DNA of 64,000 nucleotides from Rippkaea orientalis PCC 8801 (GTDB taxonomy: Bacteria > Cyanobacteriota > Cyanobacteriia > Cyanobacteriales > Microcystaceae). A program made the position numbers and the translations under genes. This document shows positions 47,221-56,790 of this stretch, in pieces; within the stretch, counting starts at the first letter, position 1; each line of letters begins with the position of its first letter. The stretch lies in contig NC_011726.1 in assembly GCF_000021805.1 (NCBI RefSeq), forward strand, positions 3,008,097-3,072,096. Direction: 5' to 3'. The notes beneath the pieces were generated by a model, which had not been told where the DNA came from, ran no database searches, and was given only the letters and a program-made list of their open reading frames with translations.

Positions 47221-47856
47221 ATGACTGATTCCTCAGTAATTGACAAGTTAGCAGCAGAATTTGGTGGCTTTGCTACACCTAGTCCAGAGATTCAAGCAGA
47301 GATTCAACGATTGAGTCGCCAGCCTTATTTAGAATATGAACAGGTCAAAAATTGTCATGGTTGGCTTTATGAATTGGTACTCTCTCGCATGACGGGATTA
47401 TTGGTAGGTGAATCTCGTTCAGGAAAGACTGTGACCTGTAAATCGTTTGAGAAAAGATACAATAAGATCAAGACAGGAAATAAAAAAAGAATTAAACCCA
47501 TTGTTTATATTCAAAGTCCACAGAATTGTGGTGCTAGAGAGTTTTTTACCAAGATTCTTAAAGCATTAAATAAACCCACTAATGGTAATGTTTCAGATTT
47601 ACGAGAACGAACTTTAGATGGGTTACAAATTCATGAATGTGATCAGAGAGGATGCGAAGTTCATGGTTTAGAGTTGTTATCGAGGTGTATTAACTGTAAA
47701 AGGCTGTTTCCCATTCCTTCTAAGTGGACAGAGGGAAAGTGTCAACGTTGTTATTTGCAGTTCGCTAAGATGTCGAGGCATCAGAAAGTAATTAGCACGA
47801 AAGGTAGCGTTACCTTTAATACGAAATCCAGCTATGATAGTAAAGTAAAAATATAG
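47221..47856 (+). pseudogene. tnsC-tniQ deletion fusion (type V-K CAST)
   Basis: This 211-residue open frame joins two genes. Residues 1 to about 135 are TnsC: VGESRSGKTVTCKSF is an intact Walker A, followed by CGAREFFTKILKALN and VSDLRERTLDGL. Near nucleotide 47622-47635 the frame switches to the zinc-ribbon C-terminus of TniQ: ECDQRGCEVHGLELLS, RCINCKRLFPIPSKW, CQRCYLQFAKMSRHQKV. Walker B and the rest of TnsC plus the TniQ N-terminus are lost, so an internal in-frame deletion is the simplest explanation. It starts 9 bases after tnsB. It cannot act as a normal AAA ATPase. Confidence 0.82.
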
Positions 47857-47967
47857 TCAAATTTCCCTTATTATCTAGGCTTGTTAATCTACTTTTTAAA
47901 GAGGATTTAATATTATTTCCTATTAAGAAATTCAATTTGAGGTCAAATATTCCTTGTCCTAATGAAT

Positions 47968-48651
47968 CTAAAGTGACTGTTCGAGTATCTGACCATAATC
48001 TTTTAGCCATTGCTTTGCCTTCTCCATACTTGCCACTTGTGACTTGATAATGTTCCAAAAGCGAGGGGTATGGTTCGGTTCGATAAGATGAGCTAACTCA
48101 TGCACTACCACATAATCAATCACGAACATAGGGGCTTTGATTAACCGCCAGTTAAAAGTCACATTGTCGTTTGGAGTGCAAGAACCCCATCGATATTTAC
48201 TATTAGTAATCTTAGCCTCATTGAAGGTTACACCCAGTCTTTTGGCATAGAGTTTGACGCGGGGGAGTATCTTCTCTTTTGCCTTCTGGATATACCAATC
48301 TTTAAAAACCTCCCCTCGTCTTTCTAATTGTGTTTTAGGAACTTCAAAGCGATTGTTGATAAACTTTATCTCTGTCTCATCATCAACCAGTTCTAACTTA
48401 TAATAACGCCCTAAGTACAGCAGTGACTCACCATTTACCAGTTCTTTGCCTGGGGGATGAAGGGGTAAGCAATACTTTTGATCGTGGTGGATTTTTTCAT
48501 AGAGCCATTGCTTTTTAGATTCTACTATTTGCCTAATTTTGTCAGGATCTGTGCCTGTGGGTGCTTTAACAACGATAGAGCGATCGCGTTCAACGGTAAT
48601 GGTTAAGGTCTTCCGTTGAGATGAATGAATTACCTGATAGTCAAGATTCAT
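47968..48651 (-). CDS. YgjP-like metallopeptidase of the type I RM locus
   Basis: This 227-residue protein of the YgjP/DUF45 group has the zinc motif VVHELAHLIEPNHTPRFW (HExxH plus downstream H). TITVERDRSIVVKAP and RWGSCTPNDNVTFNWRL are typical of the family. Such genes regularly sit downstream of hsdR in type I restriction-modification clusters. Here it follows the C-terminal hsdR fragment by 21 bases. Substrate and role are unknown. It appears intact. Confidence 0.85.
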   Translation of the reverse strand: MNLDYQVIHSSQRKTLTITVERDRSIVVKAPTGTDPDKIRQIVESKKQWLYEKIHHDQKYCLPLHPPGKELVNGESLLYLGRYYKLELVDDETEIKFINNRFEVPKTQLERRGEVFKDWYIQKAKEKILPRVKLYAKRLGVTFNEAKITNSKYRWGSCTPNDNVTFNWRLIKAPMFVIDYVVVHELAHLIEPNHTPRFWNIIKSQVASMEKAKQWLKDYGQILEQSL

Positions 48652-48672
48652 AGGGTTGTAAGCGGGATTCTT

Positions 48673-49486
48673 CTATTCAGCATACAAAATTCGGTCGTTA
48701 TTTTTCTCGGCTATTTCTATCACCCGTGAGATGATCGGCTTGCGATTGTTAACTAGATTGGATATTTTGATAAATTCGGGGGAAAGTAACACTTTTTGAA
48801 TCTCGGCCTCTAGTTTTTTCCTGGCTGGAATGCTCTCCCAAAACCCTGTTAATTGTAACTCTCTTTCTACTACTGTAAAAACTTCTTGGGTTAAGGCTAC
48901 TATTTGAGCGATCGCCTGATCATCTAACTCCATGTCTGCAAAACACTCCCGTTTGAACATCCGAAAGAAGGGCATTTGTTTTTTCTTATGGAGTCCGTAG
49001 GTAGGCTCATTTTGCGCTTCTCTTACCTTCTGACGGAGCTTTTCGAGTTCCTCATAAATTTTCTGCCAGTTGTCCCTAAACGCCTCTAGAATTGCTCTAA
49101 GGGCTTCTGAGAAGGAGGCTTGCAGTTCTGGATCATCGTCTAGCTCAATGTCAATATGGTGACGTAGGGCGTGTTCTATTTCAGCGGCCTTAGTTTTAAC
49201 ACGGTTGTGTTTTTGAACCTCATTGGCAAAGTTTTCGTCTAGGATAGAAATGGGTTTAATTTTTTCGTCAATTCCCCTTGATTTAAGGTATTCATCGGTT
49301 AAGGTTCGCAATTTAGCAGGAATACCTTTCATACTCAGACGTTCATCTCGGAAGTTCTTACCCGCTAATACATTCACTTCGGTGAGTGCTTGGTAGTCTT
49401 TGATGTAGGTTAAAGCTTCTTTTGCAGGAAACAGCAGGTTAAGGCTACGGGTTAGGTTTTTAAACTTTAACATGAACTCAACGAAT
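48673..49486 (-). pseudogene. hsdR: hsdR, C-terminal fragment
   Basis: This is the 3' end of the type I restriction R subunit: TFVEFMLKFKNLTRSLN, AKEALTYIKDYQALTE, the helical C-terminal domain and IEIAEKNNDRILYAE. An open frame continues up to 49572 only because the IS left end is open by chance. The junction with the IS is at 49486/49487. It joins in frame to the middle hsdR piece ending at 56057. It would code for the C-terminal helical domain needed for complex assembly. Confidence 0.88.
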
Positions 49487-49617
49487 GTGCTATCCCTCCC
49501 CACCCTCAGCGATAGCGGGGTGGGGAGGGATAGCAAGGCAATTTGAGGACTCGATGTCCGAAAAATTGCCAAACAGAGATTTTAATGCTAACATAGTATC
49601 ATCTTTTGATAACTGCC

Positions 49618-50688
49618 ATGCTTGAAAGCCAGCCCATAACAGTTGCTTGCAAACTCCAAGTCGCCAATACACTCGCCAAAGAAATTGACGAGACAATGAT
49701 GGTGTTTGCTTGTGCCTGTGATTGGGTTAACCAAAACACTCCTGAAAAAATGACTAACAAAACGGCTATGCAATCGTTGGTTTATCAGGATGTTAGGGTT
49801 AATTTTGGGTTATCTTCTAATTTGGCGATCCAGGCAATTAGAAGGGTATGTGCTAACAGAAAAACAGCCAAGCAAAAAGGCAAAAAGGTTAAAGAGTTTA
49901 AGCCAACTTCTATCAGCTATGATGCTCGGATATTTAGCTTTAGGGAGAGTGACTGGACTGTTAGCGTCAAGCTATTAAATAGTCGCCAAAGAATTAAGCT
50001 ATTAATTGGTAATTACCAAATTGGATTACTAAAAAGTAAAAATCCAACATCCGCTACATTGGTTAAACGGAAAAGTGGCAATTATTACATTCATATTACA
50101 TTGGATGAACCAACTCAACCAGAGGCTAAAACAGATAAAGTTTTAGGGGTTGATTTGGGTAGAACGGATATAGCAACTACATCAGAAGGAGAATCATGGT
50201 CAGGAAAACAGATTACGGCTAAACGAAATCATTATGCAAAACTGAGAACGACTATTCAGAAAAAAGCCTCGAAAGGCACTAGAAGTTCACGGCGTAGATG
50301 TCGTCAGCTACTAGCACGGTTGTCGGGGAAAGAAAGGCGTTTTCAGAAGCATATTAATCATGAAATATCCCGTCAATTGGTAAATAATGCCGTTACCAAC
50401 AAACAAGCTATTGCCATTGAAGACTTAACAGGTATAAGGGAACGTACTAATAGAAAACCTAGAAGCAAAAAAAGATAAGCGTTTGGGTAATAATTGGGCG
50501 TTCTATCAGTTAAGACAATTCTTGACCTACAAGTGCATTTTAGCGGGTGTAAAACTAATATTAGTTAACCCTGCTTATACCAGCTTGAGTTGTCATAAAT
50601 GTCTTGTTATTGGTGATAGAAAGGGAAAAGGATTTAGCTGTAATAACTGCGGTAATAAATGCGATGCAGATTATAACGGCGCACAAAA
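49618..50688 (+). pseudogene. tnpB: tnpB exon 1 (RNA-guided nuclease of IS605 type), with A-run frameshift
   Basis: This is the first exon of a TnpB nuclease of about 401 residues. The RuvC aspartate is in GVDLGRTDIATTS, the glutamate in AIAIEDLTG and the last aspartate in CDADYNGAQ. The zinc ribbon CHKC...CNNCGNKC is intact. A run of seven A at 50467-50473 shifts the frame after RKPRSKK. With six A the frame continues DKRLGNNWAFYQL. The exon ends at 50688 where the group II intron begins with GTGCG. ATG 49618 is chosen over a TTG at 49606. TnpB acts as a programmable RNA-guided nuclease that aids transposon maintenance (family knowledge). Confidence 0.87.
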
Positions 50689-53297
50689 GTGCGATTCGTT
50701 CAGTCTAAACCTGGAAACAGGGGGACGACTGGCTTCTGTTAAGTAACCCTCAAAGGTAGAGTTCGCACTTTAATCCTTAACAGATGACAACTTCATAATC
50801 TTGTAAGTGAGTGTAAGTATCCTAGAAAACACAAGTCTTACTCCCTCAGTACAAGGGTAAAAGCATATTCCCCAAGGTAGAGACTAGCCATCAATCCTTG
50901 AAGCGGGAATAAAAGCGGAAAGATACTACAAGCCTTAAAAAGTGGTATCCCGTGAGCAAGTTCCTATGGATAACGAAAGTGAAGATAGCGTCCGAACCAT
51001 CGTTACGCCGAACCAGTGAAATAAGGCTGACACACTGGGAGTCCCAAACGGGCATCAGTCAGGGTGATAAGAAAATTTTTGTCGGCTTATCTGTACTACC
51101 CTAAAACTCGGTGGAAAGCATCATCCTAAAGGAACAAACCAAAGATTATGAGGAACGAAGTAACCCGTCTACATACTCTCAAACTACGGTCGATAGAATG
51201 AGTAGTCAGCTAAGACGTAACCTCTACCGAAAGGTAGGTAGTAGATGAGAAAGATTGAGTCGGAAGCTAACACCTCGCCGTAATGAAGGGGACACGCTGA
51301 CGGACTCACGGTATAACGGATTGTAGAGGTACAAGTAGTAGTGAATAAGCCTAAAACAGATTCAAAACTGAAGACTGTGGGATGTAAACCGATAACTGAG
51401 TCGCCCGAAGATATCAACGCTCAACTAAATTGGATAATGATTGATTGGGATGACTTAGAAAAGCGTGTATATAAGCTACAAAAGCGCATTTACAAAGCGT
51501 CTCGTCGTGATGATGTCAAGACAGTTCGCAGACTCCAAAAAACCCTAACAAAATCCTGGGCGGCAAAATGCCTAGCGGTGCGTCGTGTTACCCAAGATAA
51601 TCAAGGTAAAAAGACGGCTGGTGTGGATGGTGTGAAATCACTGACCCCAAAGCAACGTCTAAACCTCATAGATAAACTAAAATTGGGTACGAAGGTCAAA
51701 CCCACTCGGAGAGTATGGATTCCGAAACCTGGGACTGAGGAGAAAAGACCTTTAGGAATACCGACCATGTATGACCGCGCATTGCAAGGGCTTGTCAAAC
51801 TGGCATTAGAACCAGAATGGGAAGCTAAATTTGAACCTAACAGTTATGGGTTCAGACCAGGACGCTCATGTCAAGATGCCATCGGAGCAATATTCCTAGC
51901 AATAAACAAAAAAGCCAAATATGTGCTTGATGCTGATATTGCCAAATGTTTCGACCGCATTGACCATGAACAACTCCTAAATAAATTAAATACCTATCCG
52001 ACCCTACGGAAACAAATCCGAGCTTGGCTAAAAGCTGGAGTCATGGATGGAAAAGAGTTGTTCCCAACATCTGAGGGTACGCCACAAGGAGGGGTTATAT
52101 CACCTCTACTAGCAAACATAGCCCTCCATGGGATGGAAAACGAAATCAATAAACTAGCTGAAACATTCGATATGAGAGGTCCCGACGGTAAACTACTAGG
52201 CAAGAGGGACAAAAGAAAATCAGTTAGTCTTATTCGTTACGCCGATGACTTCGTAATCCTCCACGAAGACATAACCATTGTCCAAAGATGTAAAGAGTTT
52301 ATCTCTGAATGGTTAAAAGACATGGGATTGGAATTGAAACCAAGTAAAACCCGATTAGCCCATACATTAGAGGAGTACAACAAAGAAAAACCTGGCTTTG
52401 ATTTCCTCGGATTTAACGTCCGTCAACACAAAGTAGGAAAGTTTAACTCTGGAAGGGTAAAAGGAAAGCTATTAGGTTTTAAGACCATTATAACTCCAAG
52501 CAAGGAAAGCCAGAAAAGACACTACAAAAAGATTGCAGAAACAATAGAAAAGCACAAAGGGAAAGCCCAGGCAATTCTAATAAGAAACCTTAACCCAATA
52601 ATCAGAGGATGGTGCAATTATTTCTCAACCGTAGTAAGTCAAAAAGTCTTCGAGAGACTATGGCATTTAACTGTCTGGAAACTAATCAAATGGGGTTTGA
52701 AACGCCATCGAAACAAAGGAAGGAAATTTATAGTTTCCAAATATTTCCAAAATATAGGTGGTAATAATTGGGCATTCGCAACCAGGCAAGAAGGTAAAAA
52801 CCCGATGCGGTTACTACAACATAGCGATACAACAATCACCCGCTATGTAAAAGTTAAAGACGATGCCAGTCCATACAACGGCGACCTAATTTATTGGAGT
52901 TCAAGAATGGGCAAACACCCTGAGATGTCAACGCGAACGGCATTACTGCTTAAAAAGCAAAAAGGGAAATGCGCTCACTGCGGATTGTTCTTTAAAGAGG
53001 GAGATGTAATTGAACTTGACCACATCATTCCTAAGTCAAAAGGCGGAAAGAATGAATATAAAAACTGGCAACTTCTCCATCGACATTGCCATGATGAAAA
53101 GACCAGAAATGATGGAAGTTTAGATAGGAAACTATCACATAAATCCATCAAATTCCCTAAGAATTATCGATGGGAAAACGATATTCTGGTGACGTGCTAA
53201 TGACAATAGCCGTTCTACTGAGGAGCCGTGTGATGGGAAACTATCAAGCACGGTTTTGGAGAGCAGTGGAGGGGGTGACTCCTTCACTGACTTTAAT
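50689..53297 (+). mobile_element. Group II intron, copy 1
   Basis: The 2609-base intron starts with the canonical GTGCG and ends ...CTTTAAT. The 5' 650 bases are non-coding ribozyme domains I-III. The maturase lies in domain IV. Domain V is visible at about 53223-53257 (GAGCCGTG ... CACGGTTTTG) and domain VI at about 53258-53297. It is inserted in tnpB right after the last catalytic aspartate. The next base, 53298, begins an identical intron, so there is no exon sequence between the copies. Confidence 0.92.
51341..53200 (+). CDS. ltrA: Group II intron reverse transcriptase/maturase (copy 1)
   Basis: This 619-residue intron-encoded protein starts at GTG 51341. It has RT domains with the catalytic LIRYADDFVIL near residue 297 and earlier motifs GVKSLTPKQR, GTPQGGVISPLLAN. 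A maturase (X) domain follows (about 360-490, GWCNYFSTVVSQKVF). A C-terminal HNH endonuclease (about 543-590) shows CAHCGLFF, ELDHIIPKSKGG and HRHCHDEKT. The protein promotes splicing and retrohoming of the intron RNA. All catalytic motifs are present. Confidence 0.95.
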   Translation: MNKPKTDSKLKTVGCKPITESPEDINAQLNWIMIDWDDLEKRVYKLQKRIYKASRRDDVKTVRRLQKTLTKSWAAKCLAVRRVTQDNQGKKTAGVDGVKSLTPKQRLNLIDKLKLGTKVKPTRRVWIPKPGTEEKRPLGIPTMYDRALQGLVKLALEPEWEAKFEPNSYGFRPGRSCQDAIGAIFLAINKKAKYVLDADIAKCFDRIDHEQLLNKLNTYPTLRKQIRAWLKAGVMDGKELFPTSEGTPQGGVISPLLANIALHGMENEINKLAETFDMRGPDGKLLGKRDKRKSVSLIRYADDFVILHEDITIVQRCKEFISEWLKDMGLELKPSKTRLAHTLEEYNKEKPGFDFLGFNVRQHKVGKFNSGRVKGKLLGFKTIITPSKESQKRHYKKIAETIEKHKGKAQAILIRNLNPIIRGWCNYFSTVVSQKVFERLWHLTVWKLIKWGLKRHRNKGRKFIVSKYFQNIGGNNWAFATRQEGKNPMRLLQHSDTTITRYVKVKDDASPYNGDLIYWSSRMGKHPEMSTRTALLLKKQKGKCAHCGLFFKEGDVIELDHIIPKSKGGKNEYKNWQLLHRHCHDEKTRNDGSLDRKLSHKSIKFPKNYRWENDILVTC

Positions 53298-55906
53298 GTG
53301 CGATTCGTTCAGTCTAAACCTGGAAACAGGGGGACGACTGGCTTCTGTTAAGTAACCCTCAAAGGTAGAGTTCGCACTTTAATCCTTAACAGATGACAAC
53401 TTCATAATCTTGTAAGTGAGTGTAAGTATCCTAGAAAACACAAGTCTTACTCCCTCAGTACAAGGGTAAAAGCATATTCCCCAAGGTAGAGACTAGCCAT
53501 CAATCCTTGAAGCGGGAATAAAAGCGGAAAGATACTACAAGCCTTAAAAAGTGGTATCCCGTGAGCAAGTTCCTATGGATAACGAAAGTGAAGATAGCGT
53601 CCGAACCATCGTTACGCCGAACCAGTGAAATAAGGCTGACACACTGGGAGTCCCAAACGGGCATCAGTCAGGGTGATAAGAAAATTTTTGTCGGCTTATC
53701 TGTACTACCCTAAAACTCGGTGGAAAGCATCATCCTAAAGGAACAAACCAAAGATTATGAGGAACGAAGTAACCCGTCTACATACTCTCAAACTACGGTC
53801 GATAGAATGAGTAGTCAGCTAAGACGTAACCTCTACCGAAAGGTAGGTAGTAGATGAGAAAGATTGAGTCGGAAGCTAACACCTCGCCGTAATGAAGGGG
53901 ACACGCTGACGGACTCACGGTATAACGGATTGTAGAGGTACAAGTAGTAGTGAATAAGCCTAAAACAGATTCAAAACTGAAGACTGTGGGATGTAAACCG
54001 ATAACTGAGTCGCCCGAAGATATCAACGCTCAACTAAATTGGATAATGATTGATTGGGATGACTTAGAAAAGCGTGTATATAAGCTACAAAAGCGCATTT
54101 ACAAAGCGTCTCGTCGTGATGATGTCAAGACAGTTCGCAGACTCCAAAAAACCCTAACAAAATCCTGGGCGGCAAAATGCCTAGCGGTGCGTCGTGTTAC
54201 CCAAGATAATCAAGGTAAAAAGACGGCTGGTGTGGATGGTGTGAAATCACTGACCCCAAAGCAACGTCTAAACCTCATAGATAAACTAAAATTGGGTACG
54301 AAGGTCAAACCCACTCGGAGAGTATGGATTCCGAAACCTGGGACTGAGGAGAAAAGACCTTTAGGAATACCGACCATGTATGACCGCGCATTGCAAGGGC
54401 TTGTCAAACTGGCATTAGAACCAGAATGGGAAGCTAAATTTGAACCTAACAGTTATGGGTTCAGACCAGGACGCTCATGTCAAGATGCCATCGGAGCAAT
54501 ATTCCTAGCAATAAACAAAAAAGCCAAATATGTGCTTGATGCTGATATTGCCAAATGTTTCGACCGCATTGACCATGAACAACTCCTAAATAAATTAAAT
54601 ACCTATCCGACCCTACGGAAACAAATCCGAGCTTGGCTAAAAGCTGGAGTCATGGATGGAAAAGAGTTGTTCCCAACATCTGAGGGTACGCCACAAGGAG
54701 GGGTTATATCACCTCTACTAGCAAACATAGCCCTCCATGGGATGGAAAACGAAATCAATAAACTAGCTGAAACATTCGATATGAGAGGTCCCGACGGTAA
54801 ACTACTAGGCAAGAGGGACAAAAGAAAATCAGTTAGTCTTATTCGTTACGCCGATGACTTCGTAATCCTCCACGAAGACATAACCATTGTCCAAAGATGT
54901 AAAGAGTTTATCTCTGAATGGTTAAAAGACATGGGATTGGAATTGAAACCAAGTAAAACCCGATTAGCCCATACATTAGAGGAGTACAACAAAGAAAAAC
55001 CTGGCTTTGATTTCCTCGGATTTAACGTCCGTCAACACAAAGTAGGAAAGTTTAACTCTGGAAGGGTAAAAGGAAAGCTATTAGGTTTTAAGACCATTAT
55101 AACTCCAAGCAAGGAAAGCCAGAAAAGACACTACAAAAAGATTGCAGAAACAATAGAAAAGCACAAAGGGAAAGCCCAGGCAATTCTAATAAGAAACCTT
55201 AACCCAATAATCAGAGGATGGTGCAATTATTTCTCAACCGTAGTAAGTCAAAAAGTCTTCGAGAGACTATGGCATTTAACTGTCTGGAAACTAATCAAAT
55301 GGGGTTTGAAACGCCATCGAAACAAAGGAAGGAAATTTATAGTTTCCAAATATTTCCAAAATATAGGTGGTAATAATTGGGCATTCGCAACCAGGCAAGA
55401 AGGTAAAAACCCGATGCGGTTACTACAACATAGCGATACAACAATCACCCGCTATGTAAAAGTTAAAGACGATGCCAGTCCATACAACGGCGACCTAATT
55501 TATTGGAGTTCAAGAATGGGCAAACACCCTGAGATGTCAACGCGAACGGCATTACTGCTTAAAAAGCAAAAAGGGAAATGCGCTCACTGCGGATTGTTCT
55601 TTAAAGAGGGAGATGTAATTGAACTTGACCACATCATTCCTAAGTCAAAAGGCGGAAAGAATGAATATAAAAACTGGCAACTTCTCCATCGACATTGCCA
55701 TGATGAAAAGACCAGAAATGATGGAAGTTTAGATAGGAAACTATCACATAAATCCATCAAATTCCCTAAGAATTATCGATGGGAAAACGATATTCTGGTG
55801 ACGTGCTAATGACAATAGCCGTTCTACTGAGGAGCCGTGTGATGGGAAACTATCAAGCACGGTTTTGGAGAGCAGTGGAGGGGGTGACTCCTTCACTGAC
55901 TTTAAT
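53298..55906 (+). mobile_element. Group II intron, copy 2, abutting copy 1
   Basis: This is a second 2609-base intron, identical to copy 1 wherever I compared them and encoding an identical protein. It begins with GTGCG at 53298 directly after the last base of copy 1. It ends at 55906, where tnpB exon 2 resumes. The simplest origin is reinsertion at the same exon-intron junction, or unequal exchange. Confidence 0.9.
53950..55809 (+). CDS. ltrA: Group II intron reverse transcriptase/maturase (copy 2)
   Basis: This 619-residue protein is identical to that at 51341-53200, with the same GTG start, YADD motif and HNH domain. Being identical, the duplicate is recent or is homogenised. Each copy may serve both introns in trans. 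Confidence 0.94.
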   Translation: MNKPKTDSKLKTVGCKPITESPEDINAQLNWIMIDWDDLEKRVYKLQKRIYKASRRDDVKTVRRLQKTLTKSWAAKCLAVRRVTQDNQGKKTAGVDGVKSLTPKQRLNLIDKLKLGTKVKPTRRVWIPKPGTEEKRPLGIPTMYDRALQGLVKLALEPEWEAKFEPNSYGFRPGRSCQDAIGAIFLAINKKAKYVLDADIAKCFDRIDHEQLLNKLNTYPTLRKQIRAWLKAGVMDGKELFPTSEGTPQGGVISPLLANIALHGMENEINKLAETFDMRGPDGKLLGKRDKRKSVSLIRYADDFVILHEDITIVQRCKEFISEWLKDMGLELKPSKTRLAHTLEEYNKEKPGFDFLGFNVRQHKVGKFNSGRVKGKLLGFKTIITPSKESQKRHYKKIAETIEKHKGKAQAILIRNLNPIIRGWCNYFSTVVSQKVFERLWHLTVWKLIKWGLKRHRNKGRKFIVSKYFQNIGGNNWAFATRQEGKNPMRLLQHSDTTITRYVKVKDDASPYNGDLIYWSSRMGKHPEMSTRTALLLKKQKGKCAHCGLFFKEGDVIELDHIIPKSKGGKNEYKNWQLLHRHCHDEKTRNDGSLDRKLSHKSIKFPKNYRWENDILVTC

Positions 55907-56042
55907 TATAAAGGCATTGGGGGCGATTATAAACCGCCCTGGAGGTTCAGGTCTTTCCTGTAAGCTAAAAACTAATGTGCAATACATTCAGCTTAGCTTA
56001 TTTGAAGGCTTAGGGCTACTGAAAACCTCGACCTCAGCGTAG
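55907..56042 (+). pseudogene. tnpB: tnpB exon 2 (C-terminus)
   Basis: After removal of both introns the frame reads ...NGAQ|NIKALGAIINRPGGSGLSC and ends at TAG 56040-56042. This is the usual TnpB tail (NI-x-x-LG), so the splice boundaries are confirmed by the protein. The region also overlaps the right end, where the guide (omega) RNA of such elements is normally encoded. Confidence 0.85.
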
Positions 56043-56056
56043 CGGGTCGAGGTAGT

Positions 56057-56210
56057 TTATAGCGAATATCTTCGTCATAAAACAGGTCAAAAAAGGCATT
56101 ATGATCCGTCAAGTCGGTCAGTCCGTATTCTGCTAAGAAGGTTAAAATAGTCCGATAATCATCTTCTAATTGGCGAATTTCTTCTTCTGGAAAGCTTAGA
56201 GCCTCTTTAA
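56057..56210 (-). pseudogene. hsdR: hsdR, middle fragment
   Basis: The minus strand reads EALSFPEEEIRQLEDDY, then TFLAEYGLTDLTDHNAFF and DLFYDEDIRYK, in phase with the fragments on both sides. It is bounded by the IS605-type element (49487-56056) and by the IS at 56211-57696. TTTAA at 56206-56210 is one copy of the 5-bp target duplication. Confidence 0.88.
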
Positions 56211-56347
56211 CTCACATCTTGCACCAAGAAAAGTTGATATGAGAAGCGATGCCTAAAATCCTCATCTGATGGGGGTTAACAAAAGTTCTCTTTTTAAAAG
56301 AGAGAACAACAATTAAGAACTAACAAAAACCCAACGCACTCTTTATT

Positions 56348-56749
56348 TTACTCCACCCTATGGCCAGGCTTTTCTTCATCAGGATATAAATCTAACCAAC
56401 TTTCATATAAATCTTCAATAGCCGAAGTTAACTGGTCAATTTTACTTCTTCTAATAACAGCGTTAACACCATCTATATGTGCTTGACTTCCGGCTTTTCC
56501 CAAATGTTTAAAACGGGAAAATTCCCCTTTTTTATTAGCTTTTGGAAAGACGGCTGATGATGCCTTAAGTTGATAATACCAATAACGATATTTCGCGCCT
56601 TTAGCTCGATACCTCGCTATATAACAATCACGAGGAGCTATCCATCCTGAAGCCTCAATTTCAGATATTTCCCGTTTTAAAGAGTCTATAGCTTCTCTAA
56701 TGCGGTCTGCTCGTTGAGTTTTTTCTAGTTCACTCTCAGTCCTTGGCAT
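56348..56749 (-). CDS. Passenger hypothetical protein inside the IS
   Basis: This 133-residue protein has a helical N-terminus (TQRADRIREAIDSLKREI), a middle core (IAPRDCYIARYR, KYRYWYYQLKASSAVFP) and KHLGKAGSQAHIDGVNA. It belongs to an uncharacterised family I recall as recurring in cyanobacteria. It is complete and oriented away from the transposase, within the inverted repeats. It could be a transposition accessory or a cargo gene. Function unknown. Confidence 0.6.
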   Translation of the reverse strand: MPRTESELEKTQRADRIREAIDSLKREISEIEASGWIAPRDCYIARYRAKGAKYRYWYYQLKASSAVFPKANKKGEFSRFKHLGKAGSQAHIDGVNAVIRRSKIDQLTSAIEDLYESWLDLYPDEEKPGHRVE

Positions 56750-56790
56750 TTTCCATTTCTATCTAAGGTAACTATGGTAATATAGTTCTC

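Larger units (their letters stand above)
49487..56056. mobile_element. IS200/IS605-family tnpB-only element carrying two group II introns
   Basis: The element interrupts hsdR. The left end has a perfect 16-bp hairpin (49489-49504 with 49519-49534). The right end has an 8-bp hairpin (56026-56033 with 56045-56052). Only tnpB is present, no tnpA. The total is 6570 bases, of which 5218 are introns, so the bare element is about 1352 bases. Boundaries are fixed to within one T by the in-frame restoration of hsdR. Such elements do not duplicate target sequence. Confidence 0.88.

Noticed and set aside
49487-49572. Longer N-terminus for the hsdR C-terminal fragment
   Set aside because: These bases are the hairpin end of the IS605-type element, open only by chance.
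51184-51417. Minus-strand frame inside the group II intron 5' part (repeated at 53793-54026)
   Set aside because: It is antisense to ribozyme domain sequence, is duplicated only because the intron is, and has no recognised family.
53170-53355. Short frame crossing the intron 1 / intron 2 junction
   Set aside because: It spans ribozyme domains V and VI and the next intron's 5' end; an accident of the tandem arrangement.
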